Of a DNA stretch of 62,562 bases, positions 50,725-60,191 are shown in pieces. Each line of letters opens with the position of its first letter. The first letter of the stretch is position 1. The translations under genes and the position numbers were made by a program. The stretch comes from Citrobacter sp. Awk 4 (GTDB lineage: Bacteria > Pseudomonadota > Gammaproteobacteria > Enterobacterales > Enterobacteriaceae), in NCBI RefSeq assembly GCF_028069725.1, contig NZ_JANEWG010000028.1, positions 1 to 62,562 of the forward strand, in the 5' to 3' direction. The notes below the pieces were generated by a model. The model saw only the letters and a program-made list of their open reading frames with translations, was not told the DNA's origin and did no database searches.

Positions 50725-51339
50725 GTGAAATTGAGATGGTTTGCTTTTTTAGTGGTACTACTGGCGGGTTGTAGTTCAAAGCAGCAGGATTATAAAAATC
50801 CGCCCTGGAATGCCGAAGTTCCGGTCAAACGCGCGATGCAATGGATGCCGATCAGCGAAAAAGCGGGTGCGGCCTGGGGTGTGGATCCAAAACTGATCAC
50901 GGCGATTATCGCGATTGAGTCTGGTGGTAACCCTAATGCGGTCAGTAAATCGAATGCCGTCGGATTGATGCAACTTAAAGCCTCTACCTCCGGGCGGGAT
51001 GTGTATCGCCGGATGGGGTGGAGCGGCGAGCCGTCGACCAGCGAGTTGAAAAATCCGGAACGTAATATCTCTATGGGCGCCGCTTATTTGAGTATTCTGG
51101 AGAACGGTCCGCTGGCCGGAATCGAAGATCCCCAGGTGATGCAATACGCGCTGGTGGTTTCTTACGCAAACGGGGCCGGCGCGCTGCTGCGTACGTTCTC
51201 CTCTGACAGGAAAAAAGCGATCGGCGAGATCAACGATCTTGACCCTGATGAGTTTATCGAGCATGTTGCCGATAATCATCCTGCGCCACAGGCACCGCGC
51301 TACATCTGGAAACTTCAGCAAGCGATGAATGCCATGTAA
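50725..51339 (+). CDS. emtA: EmtA, membrane-bound lytic transglycosylase E
   Basis: 204 residues from the GTG that gives MKLRWFAFL (E. coli EmtA 203); a longer ORF start is rejected because AAGGAT and the lipoprotein signal fit here. Lipobox LAGC with C16. The SLT catalytic glutamate is E65 in IAIESGGNP, followed by GLMQLKAS. It cleaves the glycan strand with 1,6-anhydro product formation at the outer membrane. Confidence 0.95.
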   Translation: MKLRWFAFLVVLLAGCSSKQQDYKNPPWNAEVPVKRAMQWMPISEKAGAAWGVDPKLITAIIAIESGGNPNAVSKSNAVGLMQLKASTSGRDVYRRMGWSGEPSTSELKNPERNISMGAAYLSILENGPLAGIEDPQVMQYALVVSYANGAGALLRTFSSDRKKAIGEINDLDPDEFIEHVADNHPAPQAPRYIWKLQQAMNAM

Positions 51340-51341
51340 TG

Positions 51342-52076
51342 TTACTCGCGCACCTTATTCGCTCTTTCCCGTGCTTCGCGCTCCAGTGAAAAGATAATCC
51401 GCTGTAATTGCCGCTCCACCGCCGGGCTGACGTTAAGAAAACGCAGACTCAGGCGGGGAGTGGTGATCGTCTCATTTTTCCCGTCGATAACTTTACGTTC
51501 GCTCACCGAGATGAGCTGCGCGTCAAAATGGAAAATGCCCCATTCACCCATATTGAGTTCTATCTGAGAAAACCGCATTCCCTCTTTCAACCCTTCGGGT
51601 TTGGCGCCTTCCAGCAATGCGCCCATACCCCCGAGAGAGAGGTCGAATAAGCGAAAACGCAGCGTGCTGTTGTCCGGCATTTTTGCCGAGCAGGCGTAGG
51701 GCGGATGCAGCGGGGCGCAAATACGGAAATATTCGCGCCGTTGTACGAACCACAAAGAGGGCGGCAGTGCAGTGATAAACGCCGGAAGCTGTTGGTATTC
51801 ACCGCTCTGAAGCTGCGGTAGCGTAAATTCGACTTTCGCGCCCTGCGTTTCGGCGGTAATGGTTATCTGTCTGGCGCGCTGAACCGCAAGGTTTTCATTC
51901 TCCTGACTGCCGAAATCCATCACCAGACTCTCCGGGCTGACGGCGAGAATTTTGCTGATGAACTGGCCTCCCGACCACGAAATGCGTAACGGAACCTGAT
52001 TTTTATTGAGATCACGAAGAACGCCTAACACCGCCAATGGATTTTGCTTCAGGAACTGCTCATGGTAATGACTCAC
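51342..52076 (-). CDS. ycgR: YcgR, c-di-GMP-binding flagellar brake
   Basis: 244 residues from the GTG at 52076, the E. coli length. The N-terminal YcgR domain (about 1-108) and the PilZ domain carry R114-x3-R118 and D145-x-S147-x2-G150, all c-di-GMP contacts. Bound to c-di-GMP, it slows the flagellar motor. A longer reading from 52124 is excluded because that ATG overlaps the -10 of a sigma-28 promoter, so the mRNA would start after it. AGGAG lies before the chosen GTG. Confidence 0.95.
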   Translation of the reverse strand: MSHYHEQFLKQNPLAVLGVLRDLNKNQVPLRISWSGGQFISKILAVSPESLVMDFGSQENENLAVQRARQITITAETQGAKVEFTLPQLQSGEYQQLPAFITALPPSLWFVQRREYFRICAPLHPPYACSAKMPDNSTLRFRLFDLSLGGMGALLEGAKPEGLKEGMRFSQIELNMGEWGIFHFDAQLISVSERKVIDGKNETITTPRLSLRFLNVSPAVERQLQRIIFSLEREARERANKVRE

Positions 52077-52114
52077 GCCTAATGACTCCTGGATACCTGA
52101 CAGACTGTCGTCTG

Positions 52115-52141
52115 TTATCGGCATTGCGTGACAGAACTTAA
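52115..52141 (-). promoter_or_regulatory. sigma-28 (FliA) class 3 flagellar promoter of ycgR
   Basis: On the minus strand: TTAAGTTC (52141-52134), an 11-base spacer, and a perfect GCCGATAA (52122-52115). The consensus is TAAAGTTT-N11-GCCGATAA. E. coli ycgR is a known FliA target. Confidence 0.9.
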
Positions 52142-52278
52142 TACAAATGGGTGAAATTTTTTTTCAAACTGAACGAATTAAGGCGGCGACCAAAAGCGCA
52201 GAATCGTGGCTTGCCTATACTTAGAGGGCGAGTGCAAGAACGTCTTGCGCATGCATTCACTGGAAAGAGGGCCTGAAA

Positions 52279-52533
52279 ATGGGAATTATTGCCTGGATTG
52301 TTTTTGGTCTGATTGCAGGAATTATCGCCAAACTGATCATGCCGGGCCGTGATGGTGGAGGTTTTATCCTGACCTGCATTCTCGGTATCGTGGGTGCGGT
52401 TGTCGGTGGATGGTTGGCGACCATGTTTGGCATTGGCGGCAGTATCAGTGGATTCAATTTGCAAAGTTTCCTGGTGGCCGTCGTTGGTGCGATTCTTGTG
52501 CTGGGCGTCTTTCGACTCCTGCGGCGAAATTAA
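52279..52533 (+). CDS. ymgE: YmgE, GlsB/transglycosylase-associated small membrane protein
   Basis: 84 residues, the same length as E. coli YmgE. Three glycine-rich hydrophobic segments (GIIAWIVFGLIAG, a central one with GIVGAVVGGW, and FLVAVVGAILVLGVF) of the GlsB/YeaQ/YmgE family. The function is unknown and the family is often stress-induced. GGAAAGAGGGC provides the ribosome binding site. Confidence 0.93.
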   Translation: MGIIAWIVFGLIAGIIAKLIMPGRDGGGFILTCILGIVGAVVGGWLATMFGIGGSISGFNLQSFLVAVVGAILVLGVFRLLRRN

Positions 52534-52536
52534 CAG

Positions 52537-52566
52537 AACGGCTCCTGCGGGGGCCGTTTTTCTTTC
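52537..52566 (+). terminator. terminator of ymgE
   Basis: AACGGCTCC at 52537-52545 pairs with GG-GGCCGTT ending at 52558 (one bulge) and is followed by a T-rich run. Confidence 0.75.
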
Positions 52567-52621
52567 TACAGAATTCGTAACGACAGGAATATAAAGAGGG
52601 AGGATTGCTTGATTTGTTAAT

Positions 52622-52640
52622 GAAAATGCGAATAATTACC
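52622..52640. promoter_or_regulatory. Fur box before the TonB-dependent receptor
   Basis: GAAAATGCGAATAATTACC matches 14 of 19 positions of the Fur consensus (GATAATGATAATCATTATC). It lies 28 bases before the receptor start codon, in the promoter zone. Confidence 0.65.
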
Positions 52641-52668
52641 GTTCCATTTCTCATATAATAATTCACCC

Positions 52669-54774
52669 ATGAAAACCACCCGTTGTTTTACATTGCGCGC
52701 ACTCTCTGGATGTATCACCCTGGCACTGACACTCCCGTCTTATGCCGAAGAATCAACCATTATCGTGACGGCCGCCGGACAAGAGAGCCTGCTGCCCGCC
52801 TGGACCAACAGCGCCACCAAGTCGGCCGTACCGGAAAGCAAAACGCCGCAGGTCATTAACACCATCGACAGCAAAGAGATTGAACAGCGCCATGCGAACT
52901 CGGTGAATGAGATCCTGCGTTACGCACCGGGTGTTTCTACGGAGGTGCGGGGCAGTACGTCGTACATGAGCGAGTACAAAATTCGTGGTTTTACGGTAGA
53001 GCAGGAGTTCTACAACGGCTTACAACTCCCCTATAACGTGACCGGCAATACCAAGGCACGGATTGACCCCCTGTTGATTGAAAGCGTGGATATTCTGAAA
53101 GGTCCGGCATCAGTGCTTTACGGGAGTGGCTCGCCTGGCGGGTTGGTTAATATTCAGGGGAAAAAGCCGCAAGCGGAACAAAAAACGGAAATGGGCTTTA
53201 CGACCGGGACCCGCAACCTGAAAGAAGGTTATCTGGATTCGACCGGGCAAATCAGTAACAGCGACTGGAACTACCGGCTGCTGGGCAAAGCGACGGAAGG
53301 CGACGATCAGCCGCACACCACGCGTTATGAAAACTATCTGGTGGCGCCCTCTGTCACCTGGCAGCCGGATAATAAAACACGCCTGACCATTGATGCGCTG
53401 GCGCAGAATACGCCGTCGCTGTCGCCTTCGAACCCGCTGCCGATTGCTTATTTGCGCTCAGGTTATGCCGATCCACGTGACTATGCCGGGGATGAATGGA
53501 GTGGCTTCAAACAGCGGCAATGGATGCTGGGTTACAGTTTTGAACACCAGTTTGACAGCGGCTGGGGCTTTACGCAGAAAGCTCGCTATTTTGATGTCGA
53601 TACCCATCAGCGTAGCGTTTACTCAACCGGTAATGGCACTAACCCGGTGTGGGAATTAAATCGCTTTGCCTACACCACCGATGAAGATCTGAAGAGTTTT
53701 AATATCGACAACCAGGTGACCAAAACGCTTGAGCTGGGTGACTGGAAACACCATTTACTGGCGGGTTTTGACTACCAAAAACTCGACAGTCATTACTGGT
53801 ATCGTTATGCCAGCAACACGCCAGGGATCGATATGCGCGATCCGGACTATGATCAAATTCACAGCGATGAACTTGGGCTCTATACCGCGCAGAAAAACCG
53901 TCTCTCCTACCAGCAGAATGGCTACTATTTGCAGGATCAGGTGGAATTTGGCGGGCTGAATCTGCTGGCGAGCGTGCGTTACGACGACTACCGTTCCACG
54001 ACCACGGATGATCTGCAAAATGGCGAGAAAACATGGATCTCGCAGGATCGCGTGACCAAACGTCTCGGTGCGCTGTACGCTTTCGAAAATGGCATCTCCC
54101 CGTTCATCAGCTACTCCGAAGGTTTCAAGCCGATTTCACCACAAGGCACGTTAACGGCAAAAGATGTGAAGCCGACCACCAGCAAGCAGGTTGAGGGCGG
54201 GGTGAAATACCTGCTGGCCGAATATGCCACCACCTTTACCGCCTCGGTGTTCAACATTCGCCAGAAAAACGTCCTCTCCGCCACGCCAACATGGGATTAC
54301 CGTCAGACCGGCGAGATAGAGTCGAAAGGGGCAGAGGTGTCAGTCGTGAGCCGCCCGGCGGATAACATCACGCTGATCGCCAACTACGCCTATACCCATG
54401 CCATCAATACCGAAGATGAGACTTACGAAGGTAAACGCCCGACGCAGGTACCTGAAAATGCGTTTAACCTGTGGGGCGATTACACCTTTGATGAGACGGT
54501 TTTGCGAGGGCTGAACATAGGCGCCGGAGCGCGTTACACCGGGCCGATGGAGATCTCGCCGGATAACAAAGGGGGTAAGCTTGGCGGCACCACCCAGTAC
54601 GATATGGCCGTATCGTATCGTCTGGGAGAAGCGCTCCCATCGTTGACGGGCGTCACGTTGAAAGCCAGCGCGCAGAACATCACCAACAAAGAGACCTTCA
54701 GCTGTTATGACAGCACCAACTGCTGGATTGGTCGTGACCGTACGGTTCAGGTCGGCGCGAGCTACAGTTTCTGA
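52669..54774 (+). CDS. TonB-dependent siderophore receptor
   Basis: 701 residues. Signal peptide 1-26 (ends LPSYA), TonB box STIIVTA at 29-35, plug domain (about 40-160, with the GPASVLYGSGSPGGLVN motif) and a 22-strand barrel ending in the outer-membrane signature ASYSF. A late cysteine pair in CYDSTNC is typical of ferrichrome/ferrioxamine receptors such as FhuA and FoxA. The likely ligand is a hydroxamate siderophore, but the sequence does not settle which. E. coli K-12 has no gene between ymgE and treA. A Fur box supports iron control. Confidence 0.9.
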   Translation: MKTTRCFTLRALSGCITLALTLPSYAEESTIIVTAAGQESLLPAWTNSATKSAVPESKTPQVINTIDSKEIEQRHANSVNEILRYAPGVSTEVRGSTSYMSEYKIRGFTVEQEFYNGLQLPYNVTGNTKARIDPLLIESVDILKGPASVLYGSGSPGGLVNIQGKKPQAEQKTEMGFTTGTRNLKEGYLDSTGQISNSDWNYRLLGKATEGDDQPHTTRYENYLVAPSVTWQPDNKTRLTIDALAQNTPSLSPSNPLPIAYLRSGYADPRDYAGDEWSGFKQRQWMLGYSFEHQFDSGWGFTQKARYFDVDTHQRSVYSTGNGTNPVWELNRFAYTTDEDLKSFNIDNQVTKTLELGDWKHHLLAGFDYQKLDSHYWYRYASNTPGIDMRDPDYDQIHSDELGLYTAQKNRLSYQQNGYYLQDQVEFGGLNLLASVRYDDYRSTTTDDLQNGEKTWISQDRVTKRLGALYAFENGISPFISYSEGFKPISPQGTLTAKDVKPTTSKQVEGGVKYLLAEYATTFTASVFNIRQKNVLSATPTWDYRQTGEIESKGAEVSVVSRPADNITLIANYAYTHAINTEDETYEGKRPTQVPENAFNLWGDYTFDETVLRGLNIGAGARYTGPMEISPDNKGGKLGGTTQYDMAVSYRLGEALPSLTGVTLKASAQNITNKETFSCYDSTNCWIGRDRTVQVGASYSF

Positions 54775-54780
54775 TAAAAC

Positions 54781-54808
54781 ATGACCCGGCGTATTGCCGG
54801 GTCATTTC
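54781..54808. terminator. bidirectional terminator between receptor gene and treA
   Basis: ATGACCCGGC at 54781-54790 pairs with GCCGGGTCAT at 54796-54805 around a GTATT loop, between convergent genes. Confidence 0.75.
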
Positions 54809-54815
54809 ATCCTGC

Positions 54816-56531
54816 TTACGGGGGAGTGGGCGTGGTCTGTTTTTGTGGCGCAGGCGGAGTGGTCTCTGCCGGTGCCGGGCGCGTAGCGGGTACGTTGTCG
54901 CACGGTTTCTCTTTGGGGCAGATCAGATCGAGCATTTTCAGGGTAACGCCGTTAGTCCAGCCAAACCCATCCTGAAGTGGATACTCGCCACCGCCGCCGC
55001 CCGTCCCGGTACTGCTGACATCATACTTCTCGACCAGCTTTTTCTCGCGCTCCCAGGTGTGTTGAACATTGGTCAGAAAACGCCAGCTGACGTCCATGGC
55101 AACCGTCTCCTGTCCATAATTCTGTAACCCTTCGGTTGCGACCCACTGTAACGGTGCCCAACCATTGGGGGCATCCCACTGTTGTCCGCTTTTCACCGAT
55201 GTTGTGGCAAGGCCGCCAGGTTGCAGTAAATGCGCCTGGGTCGCCGCCGCGACTTTGCTGGCCCGATCTTTTGCCGCAGCATTCACATACAGCGGGAACA
55301 GCGTCGCCGCCGTCAGTTGATTACGGACTTTCTTGCTCTTCAGATCGTAGTCAGCGTACCACCCCTCTTTGGCATTCCACAGATGGTCCTCGATCCCTTT
55401 TTGTCTTGCACTGGCGAGGGTTTCGTACTGGCTGGCTTTGGCATCGTCGCCAGCGGCTTTACTGGCGCGGGCGAGTATTTTTTCCATTTTATACAGCAGC
55501 GCATTGAGGTCGACAGGGACGATAGTGGTGGTTCGGGTCGTACTGAGTTGTTGAGGGTCATCCATCCAGCGTGAGCTAAAATCCCAGCCGGAGGCGGCGG
55601 CCGCTCGCAGGTCGCGATAAATTTCCGTGGCCGGGCGATTTGGATTGCTCTTCGCGGTGGCGATGTCCTCTACCCATGACTCCGGACGCGGCGTATCACG
55701 CTCATCCCAGTAACGGTTCAACACCGTGCCGTCGTCGAGTTTGACCACCCGCTTATGCTGTTGTCCAGGCTGGAGAGATTCAGCGCCTTCCATCCACCAG
55801 GCATACTCTTTTTGCAACTGCGGCAGATATTTTTTCAGGGCGTCATCGCCCTCATGTTGCGCCAGCAACTCCACCATAAACGCGAAGAAGGGGGGTTGTG
55901 AGCGGCTTAAATAATAGCTGCGGTTGCCGTTGGGAATATGACCCCAACTGTCAATTTCGTAGCCGAAATTGGCAACCATATCGGCGACTTTATCCCAGTG
56001 GTCGCTTTCAGCCAGTCCCAGCATCGTGAAATAGCTATCCCAGTAATAGATCTCCCGAAAACGTCCGCCGGGTACGACATAAGGCTCAGGCAGCGGTAGC
56101 AACGAGTCCCATTTCCCCGCGCTTTTCGTCGAACGGGTCAGCACCGGCCATAGCCCGTCAATATGTTCACGCAGCGATTGTCCGTCCGGAGGAACGTATT
56201 TCTCCCCCTCTTTGGGCAGCGTAAAATTCACGTCGACAAAATGGCGTAGATCGAAGCCAGACTGACTTTTTTGCATGCGATAATCGGCAAGGATCGTCAG
56301 GGGATCGCTGTTGGGAACGGCGTCGGCAAATGTCTTTTGGTCAGGGAACAGTTTGGCGTTCTGCACATCATTGAACAGCGGCCCCAGCAGAATATCCGGG
56401 GGTTGCGGCAGACTGTCATTCTGTTCTTGTGCGTGTACAGACAACGAGGCGAGCGTCAGAAAAGTTCCTGTCAGGGCCAGTTTAATCATAAAAGACAGCC
56501 GGCCAGGTTGGCGAATGGCAGGGGTTATCAT
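54816..56531 (-). CDS. treA: TreA, periplasmic trehalase
   Basis: 571 residues (E. coli TreA 565). N-terminal signal peptide with hydrophobic core [20 protein letters not shown] (residues 15-34) after a longer-than-usual basic lead. GH37 signatures [15 protein letters not shown] and [12 protein letters not shown] are intact. It hydrolyses trehalose to two glucose in the periplasm, for osmotic stress and carbon use. AAGGAGG seven bases before the ATG fixes the start. The C-terminal tail is Pro/Ala/Thr-rich. Confidence 0.96.
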   Translation of the reverse strand: MITPAIRQPGRLSFMIKLALTGTFLTLASLSVHAQEQNDSLPQPPDILLGPLFNDVQNAKLFPDQKTFADAVPNSDPLTILADYRMQKSQSGFDLRHFVDVNFTLPKEGEKYVPPDGQSLREHIDGLWPVLTRSTKSAGKWDSLLPLPEPYVVPGGRFREIYYWDSYFTMLGLAESDHWDKVADMVANFGYEIDSWGHIPNGNRSYYLSRSQPPFFAFMVELLAQHEGDDALKKYLPQLQKEYAWWMEGAESLQPGQQHKRVVKLDDGTVLNRYWDERDTPRPESWVEDIATAKSNPNRPATEIYRDLRAAAASGWDFSSRWMDDPQQLSTTRTTTIVPVDLNALLYKMEKILARASKAAGDDAKASQYETLASARQKGIEDHLWNAKEGWYADYDLKSKKVRNQLTAATLFPLYVNAAAKDRASKVAAATQAHLLQPGGLATTSVKSGQQWDAPNGWAPLQWVATEGLQNYGQETVAMDVSWRFLTNVQHTWEREKKLVEKYDVSSTGTGGGGGEYPLQDGFGWTNGVTLKMLDLICPKEKPCDNVPATRPAPAETTPPAPQKQTTPTPP

Positions 56532-56710
56532 TGAGGTTCCTCCTTAGCGGTGTGCCTGAATTAACGGCATTAACCCTGAGAAAACCTTAGTCTACGATTG
56601 CCCTCTGCGCGTGATCGAACCGACATTTTGGGAACTCACGGGCATTTCTCGCCGTAGGGCAGAAATAGATAGCGCGGCCTTTTGCGGGCAGGGACGCGCT
56701 ATTGATGGCT

Positions 56711-58144
56711 TTATTCTGAGCGCAGAATGCGGCGGTTGGCGATATCCAGCGTGATCGTTTCTCCGGTCTTCAGCGTACTGACAGACTCGCCCTGCTGACA
56801 AAGCCAGCCGATGCCCATCTCACGGGCGATGAGCGCGGAGTGTGACATATCACTGCCGGCGCTCAGGCCAATCCCTTTCACGAACTGCGGGTTGAGTTGC
56901 AACACGGTGGACGGGAAAATATTCCCCGTGAGCACGACGGTCGGGCGAGTGAAGAGAGGCATTTGCACTTTTATGCCACTCAGATGCCGAAGCGTACGGT
57001 GGAGCAGATCGTCAATGTCAATGTAGCGCGCCTGCAAATATGCATCGTCGAGATGGTGATACTGTTCTCTGAGGTCGCTCATGACATTTTGCCACGCCGC
57101 TTCTGCGCTGTAGTGCTGATGGCAAATTAACTCGCTGGCCATGTCATACAGTTCCGGGTCGTCCAGCAAGGTGTGGTGCCCGGAGAAAATCGCGGCCAAG
57201 TCAGCGGAGTATTTTTCCTCTGCCAGTGCCGTCAACGCGCTGAGGTCGTCGAGCGTCAGCCGGATCGCGGCGTGAAGACGTTGTTGCTCGTCCAGAGGGG
57301 AAGTGGCCGTGATACTGCCGATGTCTGGCAGGACAGGGGCATAGCAAAACGCGGTTCCGGTCACAGGAGTGGGTAACAGGTGCGTCGGATCGCCAGAGTC
57401 GCTCTCCTCCAGTGAATCACCAAAATTCTCTGCGGCAAGAAGTCTGAACGCCGCCAGCGCTTCGTCAGCCTGTTCGCCTTTGGCGATCAGCCGCAGCGTG
57501 TCATTACAACGTATTTGCAGCAGCGCGATTTGATTCAGACTGTCTGGCGTCACACATTTACCGTTTTTTTCCAGCAGCATGTCGGCGTTAAAGGCCGACA
57601 GAGTGGCGACCAGTCGTGACGCCGGTCTCACGTGAAGTCCATGACGATTTTTGATAACGACGGAAAGGGAACGCGCTTCACTGTCGTGGACTGAGAATGG
57701 CGTTGTGGGGTTGTTTGCTTCGAACGGCGAGGGTAAACCCAGTTGCTCACGTTTGGCATCAAGGGCGTTCATGGCGTCGCTGATGACTTTGTCGATACCG
57801 GCGCCCGTCGCGGCGCTCACTGTCGCCGCAATCGTCCCTTCAACCAGCGGCGCGGCACACAGACGCACTTTCGCCGCGATGGACGGATCGAGCAAATCCA
57901 GCGCCGTTTCTGCGCTCAGCAGCGCGCTGCCAATGTCCATCATCACCAGCACGTGGTCTGCGTCAGCTACGGACTCAATGGCTTCCATCACCTTGATAGG
58001 ATCGGTGCCAATAGGATTTTGCGGGTCATCGATGCCCGCCGCCACCGCGAGTTTGCAGCTTCCCCCCATCAACATCTGCCGGGCTAACTCCCCAACGCCT
58101 TCGCCCAGTTGGGCGCTATGAGAAACAATAACCAGGTTTACCAT
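56711..58144 (-). CDS. dhaM: DhaM, phosphoryl donor subunit of PTS dihydroxyacetone kinase
   Basis: 477 residues from MVNLVIVSHS (E. coli 472); 108 codons of open frame upstream lie inside dhaL and are not used. The EIIA-Man-like domain has H9, the HPr-like domain has H171 in HGLHVRPAS, and the C-terminal part resembles the EI N-terminus, with the phosphohistidine in MSHSALIAREMG. It passes phosphate from HPr/EI to ADP held on DhaL. AAGGGG precedes the ATG. Third gene of dhaKLM. Confidence 0.95.
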   Translation of the reverse strand: MVNLVIVSHSAQLGEGVGELARQMLMGGSCKLAVAAGIDDPQNPIGTDPIKVMEAIESVADADHVLVMMDIGSALLSAETALDLLDPSIAAKVRLCAAPLVEGTIAATVSAATGAGIDKVISDAMNALDAKREQLGLPSPFEANNPTTPFSVHDSEARSLSVVIKNRHGLHVRPASRLVATLSAFNADMLLEKNGKCVTPDSLNQIALLQIRCNDTLRLIAKGEQADEALAAFRLLAAENFGDSLEESDSGDPTHLLPTPVTGTAFCYAPVLPDIGSITATSPLDEQQRLHAAIRLTLDDLSALTALAEEKYSADLAAIFSGHHTLLDDPELYDMASELICHQHYSAEAAWQNVMSDLREQYHHLDDAYLQARYIDIDDLLHRTLRHLSGIKVQMPLFTRPTVVLTGNIFPSTVLQLNPQFVKGIGLSAGSDMSHSALIAREMGIGWLCQQGESVSTLKTGETITLDIANRRILRSE

Positions 58145-58154
58145 CGTATTCCCC

Positions 58155-58787
58155 TTACTCTCTGGAGGCTGCCGCCAGACATTGCACCATAAACATGACG
58201 GAGGTCGCCCCCGGATCCTGGTGACCGATGCTGCGTTCACCGAGGTAGCTGGCGCGACCTTTACGCGCCTGCATGGTGATGGTGCTTTGCGCCGCCGCTT
58301 CAGCCTGGAGACGGGCGGCCTCCAGCGCTGCCGGTACGGACAACCCCTGTTCGCAGGCGTGGCGCAAGGATTCCACCACCGGCAGCCAGACATCGCACAT
58401 CGTTTTATCACCCGGCTCGGCTTTACCGCGGCTGACCACTCCCTGAGCGCCCTCGCGCACCATCGCATAGACCTCGTCGAGGGTCAGACTCTGATGGGAC
58501 TGGGTAACCTGTGCGGCGCGAATGAAAAAGGTGCCAAACAGTGGGCCGCTGGCGCCCCCGACACTGGAGAGCAGAACCATGCCGGTATTTTTCAAAATGA
58601 AGCCGATATCTTTGTCGGCAATCGCGGGTAATTTTTCGACCACTTTGCTAAATCCGCGATGCATGTTTAAACCGTGGTCAGCATCGCCAATTTCTCTGTC
58701 GAGTCCGGTGAGAAAATCACTCTCTTTGGTGAAGATTTCACCGCACAGGTAGAGCCAGTTAACAATTTGCGTTCTGTTAAGCGACAT
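58155..58787 (-). CDS. dhaL: DhaL, ADP-binding subunit of dihydroxyacetone kinase
   Basis: 210 residues, the E. coli length. D30, D35 and D37 in LDREIGDADHG coordinate the two Mg ions that hold ADP as a fixed coenzyme, which DhaM rephosphorylates. DhaL passes phosphate to dihydroxyacetone on DhaK. In E. coli free DhaL-ADP also activates DhaR. Ten bases separate it from dhaM. Confidence 0.97.
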   Translation of the reverse strand: MSLNRTQIVNWLYLCGEIFTKESDFLTGLDREIGDADHGLNMHRGFSKVVEKLPAIADKDIGFILKNTGMVLLSSVGGASGPLFGTFFIRAAQVTQSHQSLTLDEVYAMVREGAQGVVSRGKAEPGDKTMCDVWLPVVESLRHACEQGLSVPAALEAARLQAEAAAQSTITMQARKGRASYLGERSIGHQDPGATSVMFMVQCLAAASRE

Positions 58788-58798
58788 AAAAAATCTCC

Positions 58799-59869
58799 TT
58801 ATTTACCCCAGTTGAGGGCCGGGGTGTGCACCGGGGCATCCCACAATGCCAGTGTCTCATCGTCCACTTTCAAGAGGGTGATGGAAAATCCGGCCATATC
58901 CAGGGAGGTGCAGTAAGACCCGATCAGATTACGTTCAATGTGAATGCCCGTTTCCTGACAGCGGCTTTCGAGTCGGTTATAGACGCCAAACAGCTCGGAT
59001 AACGGCGTTGCGCCAAGATTGTTGACCAGCGCAATCACGCGATCGCCGCGTTGCAGCGGTTGTTTGGGCTGTTTGTCTTCCTGCCATGCGCCCTGAACAG
59101 GGTCCCAGTGACGTAACGTACGGCTGTAGGCGCCGTTTTCCAGCAAGGTGTCGAACATCTCATCCACGGTTCTGTCGAGAGAGGTGAAAGCCCGACGGTC
59201 AATACCCGGTTCGCCGTGAATACCGACGCCAAACTCCATCTCATTATCCTGCAAGGTAAACGAGGGTTTACCGGCGGCAGGCACCGTACACGCACCCAGC
59301 GCGATACCAATGGAGTGACCGAGGTTGTTCAGTTTACGTCCCAGTTCTGCGCAGGCTTCCAGCGTGTCGCCGCGTTCTGCCGCCGCGCCGACCAGTTTCT
59401 CAATCAGAACCGTGTTTGCTACTCCCCGGCGACCGGCGGTATAGAGGCTGTCTTTGACCGCCACATCATCATCAATGACGACGGTCGTGACCTTCACGCC
59501 GCTGTCGTGCAGGAGTTCGGTGGCCGTTTCAAAATTAAGAATATCGCCGGTGTAATTTTTGATAATTAACAGGACACCTTCGCCACCGTCGATACTCATC
59601 GCGCATTCAAACATTTTATCCGGCGTCGGAGAGGTGAATATTTCCCCCGGACAGGCGCCGGAAAGCATCCCCTGACCAATGTAGCCGCAGTGCATGGGTT
59701 CATGTCCGCTGCCGCCGCCTGACAGCAGCGCCACTTTCCCAGACACAGGGGCGTCTGAACGGGTGACATACACCGGATCCTGATGCAACGTCAGTGTAGG
59801 GAAGGCTTTCGCCATACCGGCCAGCTGTTCATTCAGGACATCTTCGACACGGTTAATCAATTTTTTCAT
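58799..59869 (-). CDS. dhaK: DhaK, dihydroxyacetone-binding subunit
   Basis: 356 residues from MKKLINRVEDV, the E. coli length; a 33-residue upstream extension is rejected. H218 in GIHGEPGID forms the covalent hemiaminal with dihydroxyacetone, and GGGSGHEPMH (51-60) frames the site. In E. coli substrate-free DhaK antagonises DhaR. First gene of dhaKLM, 11 bases before dhaL. Confidence 0.97.
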   Translation of the reverse strand: MKKLINRVEDVLNEQLAGMAKAFPTLTLHQDPVYVTRSDAPVSGKVALLSGGGSGHEPMHCGYIGQGMLSGACPGEIFTSPTPDKMFECAMSIDGGEGVLLIIKNYTGDILNFETATELLHDSGVKVTTVVIDDDVAVKDSLYTAGRRGVANTVLIEKLVGAAAERGDTLEACAELGRKLNNLGHSIGIALGACTVPAAGKPSFTLQDNEMEFGVGIHGEPGIDRRAFTSLDRTVDEMFDTLLENGAYSRTLRHWDPVQGAWQEDKQPKQPLQRGDRVIALVNNLGATPLSELFGVYNRLESRCQETGIHIERNLIGSYCTSLDMAGFSITLLKVDDETLALWDAPVHTPALNWGK

Positions 59870-60025
59870 TTTTGTGCTCCGTAGGTCGTCATGAGATGGC
59901 TGCAAAAGGGTATACATCGCAGACATCTGAGCGAGGGTATCGGTTATGGACAACGACACGGCGACCACATACTGCCGATAAGATCATTGTGCCGCAGCGC
60001 CGGGAAAAGAAAATTCCACAAATAA

Positions 60026-60044
60026 ATGTTTCAATACGGAACAT
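60026..60044. promoter_or_regulatory. candidate DhaR operator, copy 1
   Basis: ATGTTTCAATACGGAACAT is an imperfect inverted repeat (TGTTTC...GGAACA) and matches the second copy at 14 of 19 positions. Confidence 0.5.
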
Positions 60045-60056
60045 ATATTTTTATTT

Positions 60057-60075
60057 ATGTTTCATAATGGAACGC
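60057..60075. promoter_or_regulatory. candidate DhaR operator, copy 2
   Basis: ATGTTTCATAATGGAACGC, 31 bases downstream of copy 1 start to start, about three helical turns, so both would face the same side of the DNA. Confidence 0.5.
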
Positions 60076-60191
60076 AAAGAGGAATTTTTCGGCAAAAATG
60101 AGAGATTCAACAATCTTTGCCGCCACAAAAGGCGAAAAGGGTTCCCGGTGTCCGGGACGTGAAAAAGCGCGCTTATACGCGCGGAGAAAAC

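Larger units (their letters stand above)
59870..60191. other. divergent dhaK-dhaR control region
   Basis: 322 bases with no gene. It holds two similar 19-base repeats at 60026-60044 and 60057-60075 and an AT-rich stretch between and around them. The dhaK promoter should read left and dhaR right from here. Confidence 0.5.

Noticed and set aside
58145..58468. 108-codon upstream extension of dhaM
   Set aside because: It overlaps dhaL in another frame, and MVNLVIVSHS with AAGGGG before it is the family start.
59974..59981. GCCGATAA near dhaK resembling a sigma-28 -10
   Set aside because: No -35 element at the right spacing and no flagellar gene downstream.
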